Assembly: GCA_963402885.1 (NCBI GenBank)
Contig: OY727096.1
Span: 9,247,501-9,311,500 of the forward strand
Length of the DNA: 64,000 nt
DNA from: Antedon bifida
Taxonomy: Eukaryota > Echinodermata > Crinoidea > Comatulida > Antedonidae
Direction: 5' to 3'
Of the stretch, positions 1-12,191 are shown piece by piece; positions within the stretch are counted from its first letter, which is position 1; every line of letters begins with the position of its first letter. The translations under genes were made by a program, and so were the position numbers. A model generated the notes under the pieces. That model had not been told where the DNA came from. It saw only the letters and a list, made by a program, of their open reading frames with translations, and searched no databases.

Positions 1-259
1 CCCTCTATAAGTAAAAAACACTTTTTGCAGACGTCAATTGTGTTTCCAAGATAAGCTGCAATAACATAAAACCCTTTATGAAATTTAGTTATTAACTACT
101 GAGCCACAATTTATGTCGTAACCATGTGTTACATTTCAACACCAATACTGTTATTAAACCTTGAAACTGTGCAATAAACATACATTGTTCAGATCTAACT
201 TTATTTATTGTTGTTTAAATCGATGTTAAATAATTTTGTCTTGCACTTGTGTACTGTTG

Positions 260-385
260 AACTAATAACTGTTGTCTCACTTTGTAATAACTTGTCGCAC
301 TTTGTAATAACTGCTGTTGCACTTTGTAATAACTGTTGTCGCACTTTGTAATAACTGTTGTCGCATATTGAATAATTATTACTGC
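260..385. repeat. 22-bp minisatellite, about 5 units
   Basis: Units begin CACTTTGTAATAACTG and repeat about every 20-22 bases, with small length changes between units and degenerate copies at both ends. The minus strand stays open through the array, but only because the unit is short and lacks stops; the translation is a repetitive low-complexity peptide. I see no splice context, so this is treated as non-coding. Confidence 0.8.
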
Positions 386-529
386 AATGTTTCAGTAATA
401 TTGTTGCGGCTCGGCTTACCATCGCAATGCGCTAGGTGTACGTACATAATACTCCGAGTTAAACACGCTCCATGAGTTGTGACAGTTTTATTACAAAGTG
501 CAACAGTAAATGTATGTGCGTGTATATTG

Positions 530-1290
530 CCATATTACCATGTCTATTAGGAACACTTTAGATTGATAATATTTTTCACTTTTTGACAAAATCTCTTTAT
601 TATTTTATTTATTTATTAAACAACATCTTTATACAGGATTACACAATCGGGTAAAAGAAAAGCTGTTATGCATTGTAGTCCTGTCTTAAATACAAGTCAT
701 CAGGAACGAACACATTTTTTTTTTTTTTTTTAAATCGATATCTAGTACATGTATTGGCATAATATTACCAGCTTTTTGTCTCTTTGGAACATTTTAGGTC
801 GATAAATAGGTCAACGTTTTAATAGGTTTGGTTCCTAAAATTGAGCTATGAGTCAATATTGCTATACTTGCACGTATATTGTCATATTACCATCTTGTTG
901 TCTCGTAGGAATACTTTAGGTTGATAAATAAAAAGGTGAAAATTTGGCAATTTCTTTCAAAATGGATCGACACACAAAGTGATGTCCGCATACAAAATCT
1001 TTCTGAAATTGATTTATGATGCTTTAATACTGTATGTGCACGTATATTGCCATATTACTATCATTTTGTCTCGTAGGAACACTTTAGGTTGATAAATAAA
1101 CCATCTTCTGGTGTCGTGGACCATTTTAGGTTGATAAATAAAAAGTGATTTTTACAAAATCTATACTATAATTAGTACAGGGAAAATCACCCAAATATTA
1201 TGGATTTTTAATTAAAATTATTATACCAGCTTTTTTTTCTCGTAGATGATAAATAAAATGGTCAAAATTTGGCCATTTTCCACAAAATGA
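530..1290. repeat. Degenerate interspersed repeat cluster at the 3' end of gene D
   Basis: At least five diverged copies of a short block are visible near 530-575, 766-815, 885-950, 1048-1145 and 1221-1275. Each has CATATTACCAT or TACCAGC, then TTGTCTCGTAGGAA, then TTAGGTTGATAAATAAA. Two copies (about 930-1003 and 1255-1320) extend into the same 30-base block CGACACACAAAGTGATGTCC, which is part of the PAN-like exon of gene D. The repeat therefore contains a piece of coding sequence, either by local duplication of the last exon or because the exon grew out of the repeat. Confidence 0.6.
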
Positions 1291-4200
1291 ATCGACACAC
1301 AAAGTGATGTCCGCATACATTGCATCGCACATCTTGTCAGAGATCGCGTTGTAGCTGTTAGAAACACGTCTGAAGGTTTGTCTACGACTTGAATCATACG
1401 CGAACGTAATTTGACACCTATAAACAGAATAAAACGAGTGTTAATAAAATAGCTTTACAGGGGGAGAGGAATTTTCCGTTCTGCCATATTGTGTAATTGG
1501 AGATGATATTAATGCTATTCCAATATGGCACGTGATGATAGGAATCCATCAAGATGAATTAAGTGGCAAAGGCCTACGTACCTGTGATAAGCTTAGTCGC
1601 TTGTTCCGTCGTCTCTGGTATCATTGTTGTCTCAATCATATTAGATGTGATTTCTGATTCAGTGACTTTAAAATGTTCTGGAAATGGAGAATTGGATTTT
1701 ACGTACTATAATAAAACACTTTGAAACAAAATATTGACCTAAACCAAAATGTATTAAAAAGAATACCTTGCAATGTAACGTCGTTTAATCTCTTTATATA
1801 TACATCTATTTTTAGTCGCGTGGACGCGACTCTATAGTTCACTATGTCGGTCGGTCGGTCGGACTGTCGGTCTGTCTGTCGGTCCGGTATCACTATGCGT
1901 TTTATCGCTTTTCTGTACTTTTTGAAAGTTCATTTTTTTCTGAGAGCACGCGACTTATGGCTGTTGGCCTTGTTTTAGTTTAAATGAATAATACTTTTAC
2001 TGCTTACCCGTAGTACGTTGAGTTAATTGTTTTGTCGTTTCTGCTCTCAATGTTGTCGATATTGTATGATATGGGACTTCAGGTTCATTACAATGGTCAG
2101 TAGAGCAACAGTAGATACATACAGACGGCGTTGTTGTATTGCAATTTTTGGAATTATTTAATTGATCCAAATGGCATGAATCAGAGCATTCTTTTGTTAT
2201 ATATAACAATGTTTAGCATCAGCATTATCCTTTATTATGTTTTTACATATCTATTGTTACAAAGAAAAATGTTATTAATAATGTATACTATATTATTATT
2301 ATATGCATTATTTTAACAAAACGTCAACGTATATGAAAATATTGATGTTATAGAAATATACTATGAAACATCAAAAAGAGGCCCATGGGCTTCTTTTTTA
2401 GTTCTCTTACTCTACTCATTAATTTTACATAATTTATGACAACATTTTAAACTGTAAAATCAATGTACGATATAAACTCGATAATACATTATACATGTAT
2501 CACAATTTATCTGACATATAAATCACCATGTTTCTTTGAAGCCCATGCTATATTGAAAAGAATCCCATGCTATATTGAAAAGAAGCCCGTACTATCTTGA
2601 AAAGAAGCCCAATACGATTGATTTCAAGATGGACTTCTTTTCGAAATTTTACATTACGGTGTTTCATTTGCTGACGACTTCGTTTCAGATTGAAGAAGAT
2701 AAAACAAGTTGAAACTTTGTGAAATACTATAAGATTAAGATAAAACAATTAAGGCGAGAATTGTAAATATTATTGTAGAAAGAAAGATTATTGAGACACA
2801 AATATTGTTATTGTTTTATAGTCTGTACTGTAGTTTATACTATATAACAAGAAATTAGAATACGTATTGTTTTTTCGAAATTTTGTTGGAGGGAAGTGAG
2901 AAAGGGAAGAGCGGGAGAAAGGAAGAGGGGAAGAGGGGAGACGGAAGAGGGGGAGTGAGAAGAAGTGGAGAGGAGGAGGGAGAGAAGGAAGAAGGGAGAA
3001 GGAAAAGGAGTAGATGGAAGAGAGAATAAGTAAGTGGGGAGAATGAAGAGGGGGAGAAGGAAGAGGGAAGAGGGAGAAGGAAGAGGTGGAGATGAAAGAG
3101 GGGATCAGGGAGAGGGGAGAAGAAAGAGGGGAGAAGGAAGAGGGGAGAAGAGAGAGGGGAAGGAAAAGGAGAAAAAGAAGAGAGGGAGAAAGAAGAGGGC
3201 GAGAAGGATGGGAAAGAAAGAAGGATGGGAGAAAAGGAAGAGAGGTAGGAGAAAGAGGGGAAAAGGAGGAATTGGAGGAGAAGGGAGCAAGAAGTAATTG
3301 TAATTAAGATTGTCATATTTGTTGTTTTGCCAAGCCAATTAATATTTTAAATAATTTCATTTCCCAATTTAGAAATGGTATAATAGGAGCAACATCAGAA
3401 TATACCTCTTTTTTTAACTGAAATATTTTGCTTATGTTATATTCATTATAATTATTCAATCATATTCAATACCATTTTGATAATTTCGTTATAATATTTT
3501 ATTAAATCAAGCCTACATTCAGGAATAGCTTGTTTAAGTGTAGACTATTTACTAACACATATTTTCACAATTTCACAGATTAATTCTTACTATACCATTG
3601 ATTAAAACTTGCTTTATTACTCCATCAATTTTCTTGCATAAATCATTATTATGATTTTACGTTGTGATTTTTATTTGCATTACATTCTGCACAGCATTTT
3701 ACTTCTTTTATATAATATAATCTTGGTAAATGACCCCTTCTTTTATTCAAATATCACATATTAAATATCATAAATTGTTTCCAATCTTATTTACGTGTGG
3801 AAGTACTTTCCATTTTACTTGTTTTCTACAGAATTATGATTACTTATATGAATTGAGTAGAAAAATCCGGTATAATAATGCCATCCTGAACAATTTAGTT
3901 TAGGGTCGCACAATGTCCATATTGATGTATTGGTAAAAATAAAAAGGAAAAACATGATTTTTTAATTTCATGTTTTTCTTTTTTTATTTTTACCAATACT
4001 TTTCCGGCACATCAATTATGGACATTAATTGAGCTAAAGCTAAACATTATATTAACGTTTCCAAGAAGTGTGTGATGTTCCTTGTTCTCACGATGTATTT
4101 TAATAACTTCAAACAGTTTAAATGGTTTAGATTTGTTATAACTATTTTTACCAATCCTTTTGTATTAAACTCAAACGCGATTACTATTTCGTTTGTTTAG

Positions 4201-5282
4201 CAATGTGACGTGAATACAACTTACCTTGCACCTCGATGGTTCATAATTATGTTAATGACTGGCCATCGGATGTTTCCGACAAGAATGGTGGATATTCCCA
4301 TGTGCAGATCATAGTTGACCCGTTTCTAAAAAGAAATGTCTGCTAGATAATGGCAAGATAACACATATGCCTACCTGGTTGTTGAGACAATTCGTGGTGT
4401 GCCCTTGATTACTACAGGCGTTGTTCGCTTGTTTATCTTTACATGTGTAGCACGTTATACCTGCTGAAAGAAAGTCAACGCAAACATTTAAAGCTACTGT
4501 ACAGCCTTATTTTCTACAAAATTATTATACTACGTTGTACTTCGTATTTATGGGTGATGGGAACATTTAGATCTAAGGAATTATCACATAATATATTAAA
4601 TTTAATAGATGCGACATTTCTATTCATAACATCTTAAAATAGAAAATATATTATATATTATTTTAAAATAAGTGTGGTATGGTTTTGCAATAACTCTTTT
4701 TTTAATTGTTTTTTTCTCATTTGGCGAGTCGTCCCATTTTTATTTCATTTCAACATTAACTGCATCAGTCCAATAATTTGTCATCTATAATTTAACTTGT
4801 CTATGCCCTTTTTATACATTTGAATATGCCCTTACATTATTAGTAATCGTGTTTGCATCAATCGATACAGTCAATTTATACAGTTTATTCGTTATTGTGA
4901 TGACATGGCGAAACCGAATTCGGAGTAAAGTTACCGAATAGGAAAGTTACACAAAAATGTTTACAATTGTCATTTAATCAATCACGCGAAATGAGTAGGC
5001 CTACATGGTTTGTGGGGAATAGACATTATAGTAAAGATATTATTTAAATAGTGTATGCTACAAATTTGTCTACAGTAAGGTAAAACATCTACTGACTAAT
5101 ATATTAATATTTATATATATATAGGCCTAGTTTGATATTTTTACAATGTATCTATCTAGCAAGTATGTGTGTGGGGTAATACATTATATATTTGAAATCA
5201 GAAACATTGCCTTACCTTGTGTTCCACGTTGGAATTCTGTACTCAACAAGATAACTACAAAGAGTAGTGAAACGTTTGCCAT
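1221..5282 (-). CDS. Gene D: secreted or surface protein with Ly6/uPAR domain, Thr-rich stalk and PAN-like module
   Basis: Proposed minus-strand exons (high to low): 5282-5216, 4463-4375, 4325-4232 (or 4225), 2190-2008, 1677-1582, 1417-1221. Exon 1 encodes a signal peptide starting MANVSLLFVVILLST. Exon 2 opens GITCYTC and carries four Cys, as at the start of a three-finger (Ly6/uPAR) domain. Exon 4 ends that domain with CIYCCSTDHCN, the family's CC-x4-CN signature. Exon 5 is Thr/Glu-rich, like a glycosylated stalk. Exon 6 has RCAMQCMRTSLCVSIHF, which reads like the core of a PAN/apple domain. Exon 2 has a tandem CAGCAG acceptor; either site keeps the frame. Exons 1, 2, 4, 5 and 6 have matching phases. 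Exon 3 is open in the needed frame but has no Cys, and its best donor (4225) leaves the wrong phase; a weaker GTGCAA donor ending the exon at 4232 restores it. In that case the model is about 241 residues. The stop at 1221-1223 may not be the true end because the PAN module looks cut short. Confidence 0.6.
1812..1975. repeat. Dispersed repeat with GTCGCG hairpin and (TCGG)n core, copy 1
   Basis: It begins AGTCGCGTGGACGCGACT, a 7-bp-stem hairpin, then TCTATAGTTCACTATG, a TCGG/TCTG tetranucleotide run, CCGGTATCACTATGCG, and finally GCACGCGACTTATGGCTGTTGGCC. The same order occurs at 9076-9200. The inverted GTCGCG/CGCGAC ends suggest a small foldback or MITE. Confidence 0.7.
2008..2190 (-). CDS. 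Gene D exon 4, C-terminal half of the Ly6/uPAR domain
   Basis: The exon holds seven Cys, with the double Cys and final Cys-Asn typical of three-finger domains, followed by a Thr/Ser-rich tail. The only AG that can open this frame is just 5' of AATGCTCT, because an in-frame TAA lies 24 bases further upstream. It ends at a GTAAGC donor, phase 1, matching exon 5. Confidence 0.7.
2885..3297. repeat. Polypurine (GGGAGAAGGAAGA)n tract
   Basis: About 410 bases are almost pure G and A on the plus strand, built from variants of GGGAGAAGGAAGAG. It lies in the proposed intron between exons 3 and 4 of gene D. Long open frames on both strands here are artefacts of composition (Gly/Arg/Glu/Lys one way, Ser/Pro/Phe/Leu the other). 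Mirror-symmetric purine tracts of this type can adopt triplex structure, which is inference here. Confidence 0.9.
3909..4029. mobile_element. Foldback MITE, about 120 bp
   Basis: The arms CAATGTCCATATTGATGT and ACATCAATTATGGACATT flank an inner inverted pair starting TTGGTAAAAATAAAAA and ending TTTTTATTTTTACCAA around a short loop near 3965. Almost the whole unit can fold into one hairpin. No target duplication could be fixed by eye. Confidence 0.6.
5216..5282 (-). CDS. Gene D exon 1, signal peptide
   Basis: ATG (complement of 5280-5282) begins a hydrophobic leader of about 15 residues followed by a polar stretch and a strong GTAAGG donor. The exon ends one base into a codon, which matches the next exon at 4463. 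Upstream (about 5490-5660) lies sequence that recurs near 45.1 kb and is a reasonable candidate for the promoter region. Confidence 0.7.
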
Positions 5283-5299
5283 TCTTTCGTGTCACAAAC

Positions 5300-6990
5300 A
5301 CAGCAATAAACTAATGTTACTATCCACAATTCTACTAGGCCCATGGAATAAAGTAGGCCTACGAATAGCATGATGGATTTATAATGATTTAATTATTATC
5401 ATTTTTAAGATGTTAATTGCACAAGCAAAATATTTTTTGATTGTTATCCAACAATGAGTTTCAAACCTTAACCACGGATATACCGTATCTAGGCCTATAT
5501 ATAAATTATGGTTAATTCTGACATAGGCGAGCACAATGCAAAAACTTCGGTACAAATCTCCGCCATAGATACCTACCTTATCTATCTCAGATGTACCGCG
5601 AAACGTAGATTTGATAACATTAGTTTTCACATCGACGCTATTGTCCCACTTTTGTCTTTTACAACTACAAAATTTAGCGTTACCTATCGAAATTTGTGGA
5701 TATCACAGGGTTATTTTCACATACCCGCGCTGTTGTTCAACTAACTTCCGGGTCCGTCACTTCCTGCAAAATGGCCGTTGGTGGCGCCATTCAATATTAA
5801 ATAAAAAAATATTTTAGTGATTCAACGTATCGTAAAATACTGAAATTAATTTGTTTTAGATATTCAACTAATCAATTATATTAATTAAAGGCATTTACTT
5901 TACGTGAACTACAATTTGTTTTAGTAATTTAACTTTTATTGAAGGCCTTTACTTTTATGTGAACTACAATGTGATTTTAGTGATTCAACTGAAACTGAAC
6001 TACAATTTTGTTTTAGATATTCAAATATCAATTATAAAGGCCTTTACTTTACGTGAAATACAATTTGTATTAGTAATTTAACTAATTATTTATGCTATTT
6101 ATTAATCATTTTATCAAATTAGGTGCGATTCAATGTTACTATAGAAGGCCATGCCTACCAGGGAAACACCTTTACTGTTTATCGATTATTTCTGTTGCTT
6201 GCTCTATTTATAATTATAAATGGTGTCTACTACGACCGAAATATAAGTAGGCTACGAAAGTTGTTATTTGATAATTTTGTTCCAAAATTAGGAAGATGCT
6301 GTTGTCATGATATATTGTGATACAAATGTTAAAGCCCCGCTCACTGTCACCCACGTTGATAAACTATGCTTTTGGTCTCTTCGGTACGGTCACGTTGCAG
6401 TGATTGATGACCCCTATTAACGGTTTCCTTCTGTGTGTAACGTTCAGATAATATATATAATAATATAATATGTATATTATACATATACTGTTCTTTACAA
6501 TTATATTATTTGCATTAATACCAATTGTTGTAATACCAATTGTTGAAAGTTTTTACATCATTACAGGGAGAATTAATGTACATTTTGTTTACAAATAAAT
6601 AAATCTATTGAGTAACTTTTCCCCTTTACGTTCCTAACCACCGATTGCTGTCAAGTGTCCATACATCATTACTGACAGGGGACGTAATCAATCATAATTG
6701 GTATACATTTCGCATCTTACCAAACTTATTTTCAGTACAGGTTCAAATCTCACACACACATTCGGCGGAAGACCGAATATAATAATTAGTCTATATTGTT
6801 CTCTATTCGTACATTTTTTTAACTCTTTGCTACATTACCCTGGAAGCGATATTTTTGGCGTACCTAATTTATGGACCACCATGAAACATCACAAAATAAA
6901 CATACATTACTCATCAGTCATATGCATAGGTGTCACCTGGGCTTCAATTTCCAGAGGCGTTGGTCATGTTTTCGAGGACCATTCGGTACA
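5300..6990. other. Non-coding flank between genes D and A
   Basis: No exon-like reading frames with splice sites were found. There are AT-rich sequence, short internal near-repeats at 5880-6090 (variants of GGCCTTTACTTTACGTGAA about 60-80 bases apart), and a block at 5490-5660 that is repeated near 45.09-45.23 kb. Confidence 0.5.
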
Positions 6991-6993
6991 CCC

Positions 6994-7032
6994 ACTAGAG
7001 GGTGCGCGAGCGAAGCGAGCGAACCCTCTAGT
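6994..7032. repeat. Palindromic motif ACTAGAGGGTGCG...CCCTCTAGT, copy 1
   Basis: The arms ACTAGAGGGT and ACCCTCTAGT flank a core CGAGCGAAGCGAGCG. A close relative lies at 47215-47251. GC-rich cores like this stand out against the AT-rich surroundings and look like the terminus of a dispersed element. Confidence 0.7.
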
Positions 7033-8435
7033 TTAAGCAATTATCGTTTATTGAGAATTACTGCATAAGCGGAATAGTTAGTAATTGATTACTGTATAAT
7101 GATTTTGTTTACAATATCACAAACGGAAAACAAATTCGGCGTCGAGACGGTAAACAATTATTCTATCGTTTATTATGAATTATGAACGCAGAATAATTAT
7201 ATTGATCAATAATATTCATGCGGACATCACGTAAGCAACGTGTTGAAAATAATATAAAAGAAAAACATAGAAATATAAATTAAGCTCTGTATTTATGTGA
7301 AACACAGGATTGTTAAAAACAGTGAATACAGCAAGGCAATTTAATAACATGATGCGGAGCTTTCCTTGCCAAGATAGAACCTTTTATCTTATGATCGGGT
7401 GCGAAAAATGATGTATATTATTCTTCAGTTTCTGTTAACTAAACATTTGACGCAACTGTCCATTCGCAAATTAGGGTAAATGTTTATGATTATGGCGGAA
7501 CATATCGCAACCACACATAACACCTTTGATCTAACGAAGCTCAAAAACCTGTTGTTATATTTCCTTCAATACAACAGAATTCATCTTTGTTTCTCTGTTT
7601 AAATCTAGACGCTCCAATTCCCATAAGACCGTTACTGTAGCAGCCAGCATGAATAGGTTCTAAGGCAGCGATTCGGCTTAATTAATAAAAAGATAAAAAC
7701 GGCGTACCATACGTTTAAATCAACGACATAAACTAGATAGAGAGTTGGGAAAGTCTACTCGATGACAACAATACAATATGAACTTACAGGCGATGTAAAT
7801 CACTGGCCGATCCATCTTCCACTTTACCTAAATCTGAAATATCTAATTTGCTAAAAATATTTCAAAAGATAATGATTTTTCTTATACAAAAATACAAAAT
7901 GAACATTTAAATGTAAGCTTTATCTTTACTTCAGAAAATGGGCTTCCGGTTGAAAGTAGGCCTATTTCTTTAAAGTTCTTTGTTATCTGGTAAATAATGT
8001 TGTTTTAGGTAAATATAGGACTATATGAAATTATTGGTCTATTATTCAACTGAAGACAGAATCATTGCCTTCGGGCAAACGAATTAAACCTAAACAAAAT
8101 GTATTTAAAATGAGTTTTTTTTTTATTCTTTTCAACTTATTATTCCGATTCTATTATACAATAAGTTGAAAGAAAAATTATTTTCACTAATAGCATTGGT
8201 GTTTATTAAAATAGTTAGTGGACCAACATTAAACAGATACATACATACGAATTTACAGCAGTTTATATATGAAACGTTCACTTTTCCATGTTAATTCGTT
8301 TAAAAAAAATCTTTTGTGGTTAACCATCACCTTTATTCATTCAATGTCATAATGTTTATTTTATACATCTTCTTCCTTATTTTCTGTATTTTTTTAACCT
8401 GTTTAATATTATATTATTATTTTTATTACTTTGGT

Positions 8436-8741
8436 TCACAATACAATGACTTTATTTTGGTTTCTATAATACGTTTTTACATTTAACTTTACTATACTAT
8501 TAATTACTTTTCGATCGTAGGATACATGCTTGTTCTTAATGATTAGCTCTATCCATATCTTTGGTATCGCACCTGGAATTTGTTTTATTTGTACATTAAT
8601 ACAATTATTTTTCCATAATGTTTTTTTTTTTATCCACACAATGTCGGAGTTTTTTAGTTCTTGTACAATATTAGTTCTATTTTGTAGTATAATTGACTTA
8701 AGAAAATTATACATAGCATAAAACTTTCCATTCTTCTTCAA
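8436..8741 (-). pseudogene. Possible decayed LINE C-terminal fragment
   Basis: A 101-codon open frame whose order of features (NIVQELKNSDIVW, then LWKNNCI, then AIPKIW) resembles the C-terminal region of LINE ORF2 proteins, where a LWNN-type motif precedes an AIP-x-x-W motif. There is no reverse transcriptase nearby and no clear 3' tail. It could equally be a chance AT-rich frame. Confidence 0.3.
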
Positions 8742-9075
8742 ATAGCAACAACCTTTTTATCCATTGCAATCTGAGTGCCAGACACTGACGATACTGCCTT
8801 GAATTACGAAAAGGCATTATCTCAAAAAATGTAGTTTTGAGTAAATGAGCAAAACACGTTTTATCCTAAAAATCTTAAAGACAAAGTATTTGTTTTTAGC
8901 TATAATATGTATAAGTGGATACTGGATGAAAAAAAAAATGGAAATTATGCAACATAAACTTTATTAAATAATTTATTTTTTAGGGGGTCAAAATTGAGAT
9001 AATTCCTTCTTGTAGATTATTCATCCTAATTAATAACAACAATGATTTAACAAAAGGCATTATCTCTATTTCTTT

Positions 9076-9117
9076 TTAGTCGCGTGGACGCGACTCTATA
9101 GTTCACTATGTCGGTCG

Positions 9118-9148
<31 letters not shown>

Positions 9149-9200
9149 GGTCCGGTATCACTATGCGTTGTAGCACGCGACTTAATGGCTGTTGGCCTTT
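9076..9200. repeat. Dispersed repeat with GTCGCG hairpin and (TCTG)n core, copy 2
   Basis: Same family as 1812-1975: AGTCGCGTGGACGCGACT, then TATAGTTCACTATG, a TCGG/TCTG run, GGTATCACTATGCG, and the closing GCACGCGACTTAATGGCTG. This copy is shorter between the tetranucleotide run and the right end. Confidence 0.75.
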
Positions 9201-11668
9201 TTTTGAATGTACAGTACAAAAATAGTAACACAAAACAATGTATTGTAAGTAGTGATAGAGAAATTTGGAATATTATTTGACTTAGAAGTGTTGGGTGTTG
9301 TATACTATATGTTTTTTCTAGACTAAATGAGTAAACCAACAAACAATCTGTTTAATTTTAACTGCAATTACAAAACAAGTAGGGTTGGTAAGTTTGCTCT
9401 GTATTATTTCTGGTCGATTGATCTGGGTATCCGTGAATAAGTAAAGTTGAATTTGATTGAATAGTATATCATTTTGCAATTAGATAACGAATATCGACGA
9501 AATGCGAAGCCTACAGCATTAATATTATCATCGACGTTTAAAGTAAACTGAGAGGTTCAATTGTTCTGATCTATTTGCGTCTGAAATATCGGAAAGCAAA
9601 GGTAACGTGAACGTTATAAGTAAATTATTGGTAATAAACATTATCATGTAACGTCAATAGATTCTTACCCAGCATGAAACAACTGTTTTTTTAGGTTATA
9701 ACAATACCACTAATCAGATTGTACTTTAATTGCTTATCATTTATATAATTACTGTAAGAATGAAACAGAAATAATTGTTAATAATTATCGTGTTAATAAT
9801 ATCAAAAACGTGCGCGCCCAAAACGGTGAAGGTCGTTAAAAAAATATAAAAATCACCATTCATTCAATCTGATTAGTAACAGTACCACACTCATTACAAT
9901 TAGGCAATGAAGTCAATGTACAATTGAGGAGTTGCTTGGAGTTGCTACTTTTTTTCACAATTATCTGAATGGGTAATTTCAACGAAAAAAATTAGTCTAC
10001 AGAAAATGTGGCACATGCAAAGGAAATCGGACATAAGTCGCATTTGTAGAAACAGCCAAAAACAATAAAAGGCTGAAAAATTATATTTTTCAAAATTTTT
10101 ACAGAAAATGATAGCTGAAACAATATTTATTTACATTACCTTGGTGTTTTTCTATTTTAAAAAAATTAATAAATTTTAACATTTTGTGTAGTATGTTGGT
10201 TAAAAAGATGGTGTAAATTATGTATGATTTTTATAAAACCTATCATGTTTTATGCTTAAATTGAAAGTGTTCCAGTGCGTTGATTTTAATGAACCTTAGT
10301 TAATTAACGAATGTGCGAAGTTTCATTAAAATAAAACAATTAGAATACCGTTTTGTTAAGGCGTAAACTGAAACGCCCTGTTTATTTGTTTGTATTTGTC
10401 ATTTCCTGTTACTTAAATTTAGAAGCATTTTTCTCAAAAACTGATTGTAACAGCCAAGAATTTAGATTCTGCTTTTCTTCTTAGAATTGATTCTGCTTTC
10501 CCTTACATGTGCCACAAATGCAGTCAACAGCATAACCAGGGAAGAGTGGAAACTCACCCGTCCTTGATATCATTTTGTATACCTTTTTAAAGAAAAAAGT
10601 TTGTATTTAATTATTGATTCTAAGATTATAATAATCCCAGATAGAACGTGCAAACTATTAATGTGTACAATAGAAATCAAGTTTCTATTAAATATAGCAT
10701 ACACAATATACATCATTTCTAAATTTGATGATTCTATAGACATGATATGCAATTTAAATAGAAAGAAATTGTCATTATTGTTTTGTTATTCGCAATATAT
10801 AATATCGGAATACTGTTTGACGAAACATTTGTGCGGCACGTCAGTTATAGCATCGTAGGTAGCATAGGTTACACAAGACAGGTTAGTACTGAATAGCATT
10901 TATATAATTATAATAATAAAAAGAATTCCTAATTTAAAAAAAGAGAATTCTTAATGTAGTGATTAACAGTTTAGACAGGTAATCAAATTAAATAACAACG
11001 AGCTTTTCTTCTTTAAATTACCGATACTAGATGGCAATTATCCGTAACCGTAATGAGACAAGATGAGACTTTACACCGTACGTTGTAAAGCCAGTACTTC
11101 TGTTATTTCAATATTGATCAGAGAGTTAAAAAAAAACTAAAAATACTAATACACTTCATAGATGTATATATCTATATTCCTTAATCGTAAGACGGGGTTG
11201 TAACGAATGTTATATTTATGAAGATACTCCATCGTCAAATGTACTAATACAGGAATTTGGCAGGCCGATACTTACAAAATTTCAAGTCTATAGTAAATTT
11301 TCTTTTTATTTTACTTCTTTTATTTTAATTCACATGGTGACGATTATATTTCACTATCAAATCCGTCGTGTTTGTATTCATTCGCTTGGTGTATACCTAC
11401 ATTTTTAAAATCAAAGTTCATGTATTCGAGAATATTTATTTAATAATTTTTTGTAAGAGTAGAATGCACTTATGCTGGAGAACTTAAATAAGCCCACAGG
11501 GCTTTAAGGATATAGTTCCACCAGATAAACATTTTTAAAAAGTATATAATAATAACTGAATATATTTAACATGTAGTCAAAAAATACATAATACAAAAAA
11601 TTAAAAATATTGTCTTTAAGTACCAAACTTTATTTTGGCTAGGATTTTATATATTATTATATGCATCT

Positions 11669-11897
11669 ATTCACACTAGGACGATAACGATCGACGATAA
11701 AATAGATTTTTCTTACATAAAGAAACTATTGGATAATCAGTTAGACTGTCTTTGATAAAAATAATATTTTAAACCCCCAGTCAAATGACGTTTTGCTATA
11801 GTTATAGGAAGTAAACTTCTTAGATTTCTTTTGATTTATATATGAAAATGCATATTTTTCTATTTGTCGTCGATCGTTATCATCCTAGTGTAAATGA
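11669..11897. mobile_element. MITE with about 30-bp terminal inverted repeats
   Basis: Left end TTCACACTAGGACGATAACG and right end CGTTATCATCCTAGTGTAAA are inverted copies that continue inward through CGATCGACGA and ATAGA with few mismatches. The 230-bp unit has no coding capacity and sits about 300 bp upstream of gene A. Confidence 0.7.
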
Positions 11898-12191
11898 GCC
11901 CTTAGGTTATATAATGTAATGTATACATATGTATTTAGGCACCTTTTTCAATGTGTTGTGCTTTAAAAAAAATGTATTGGTTTGGTTGCATGCTGAGTGG
12001 ATATCAAAGCTACAGTAGACTGCAGCAAGGCCCATCGTTTTCGATTGCACATTATTTTGAGGTCTATTTGGCATTGCTAAAAAATCTGAACATTTTGAAA
12101 ACGAGTTGGCAGTAAACACAAAGGTAGAAATGTTAAGTAATAATCATTACTATTTCTTTGGATTTGTCAACAGGCTTTCTAAACAGACATT

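Noticed and set aside
201..422. 73-codon minus-strand frame
   Set aside because: Covers the 22-base minisatellite; the peptide is repetitive with no recognisable domain.
2855..3338. Ser/Pro/Phe/Leu-rich and Gly/Arg/Glu-rich frames of 70-150 codons
   Set aside because: Produced by the polypurine tract; composition alone explains them.
6698..7068. Two overlapping 65-112-codon plus-strand frames
   Set aside because: They run into the CGAGCGAAGCGAGC palindrome and show no domain, splice context or conserved copy.
7780..7860. Possible short minus-strand exon (AG acceptor, MDRPVIYIA, GTAAGT donor)
   Set aside because: Only about 40 bases, no signal peptide and no evidence tying it to gene D.
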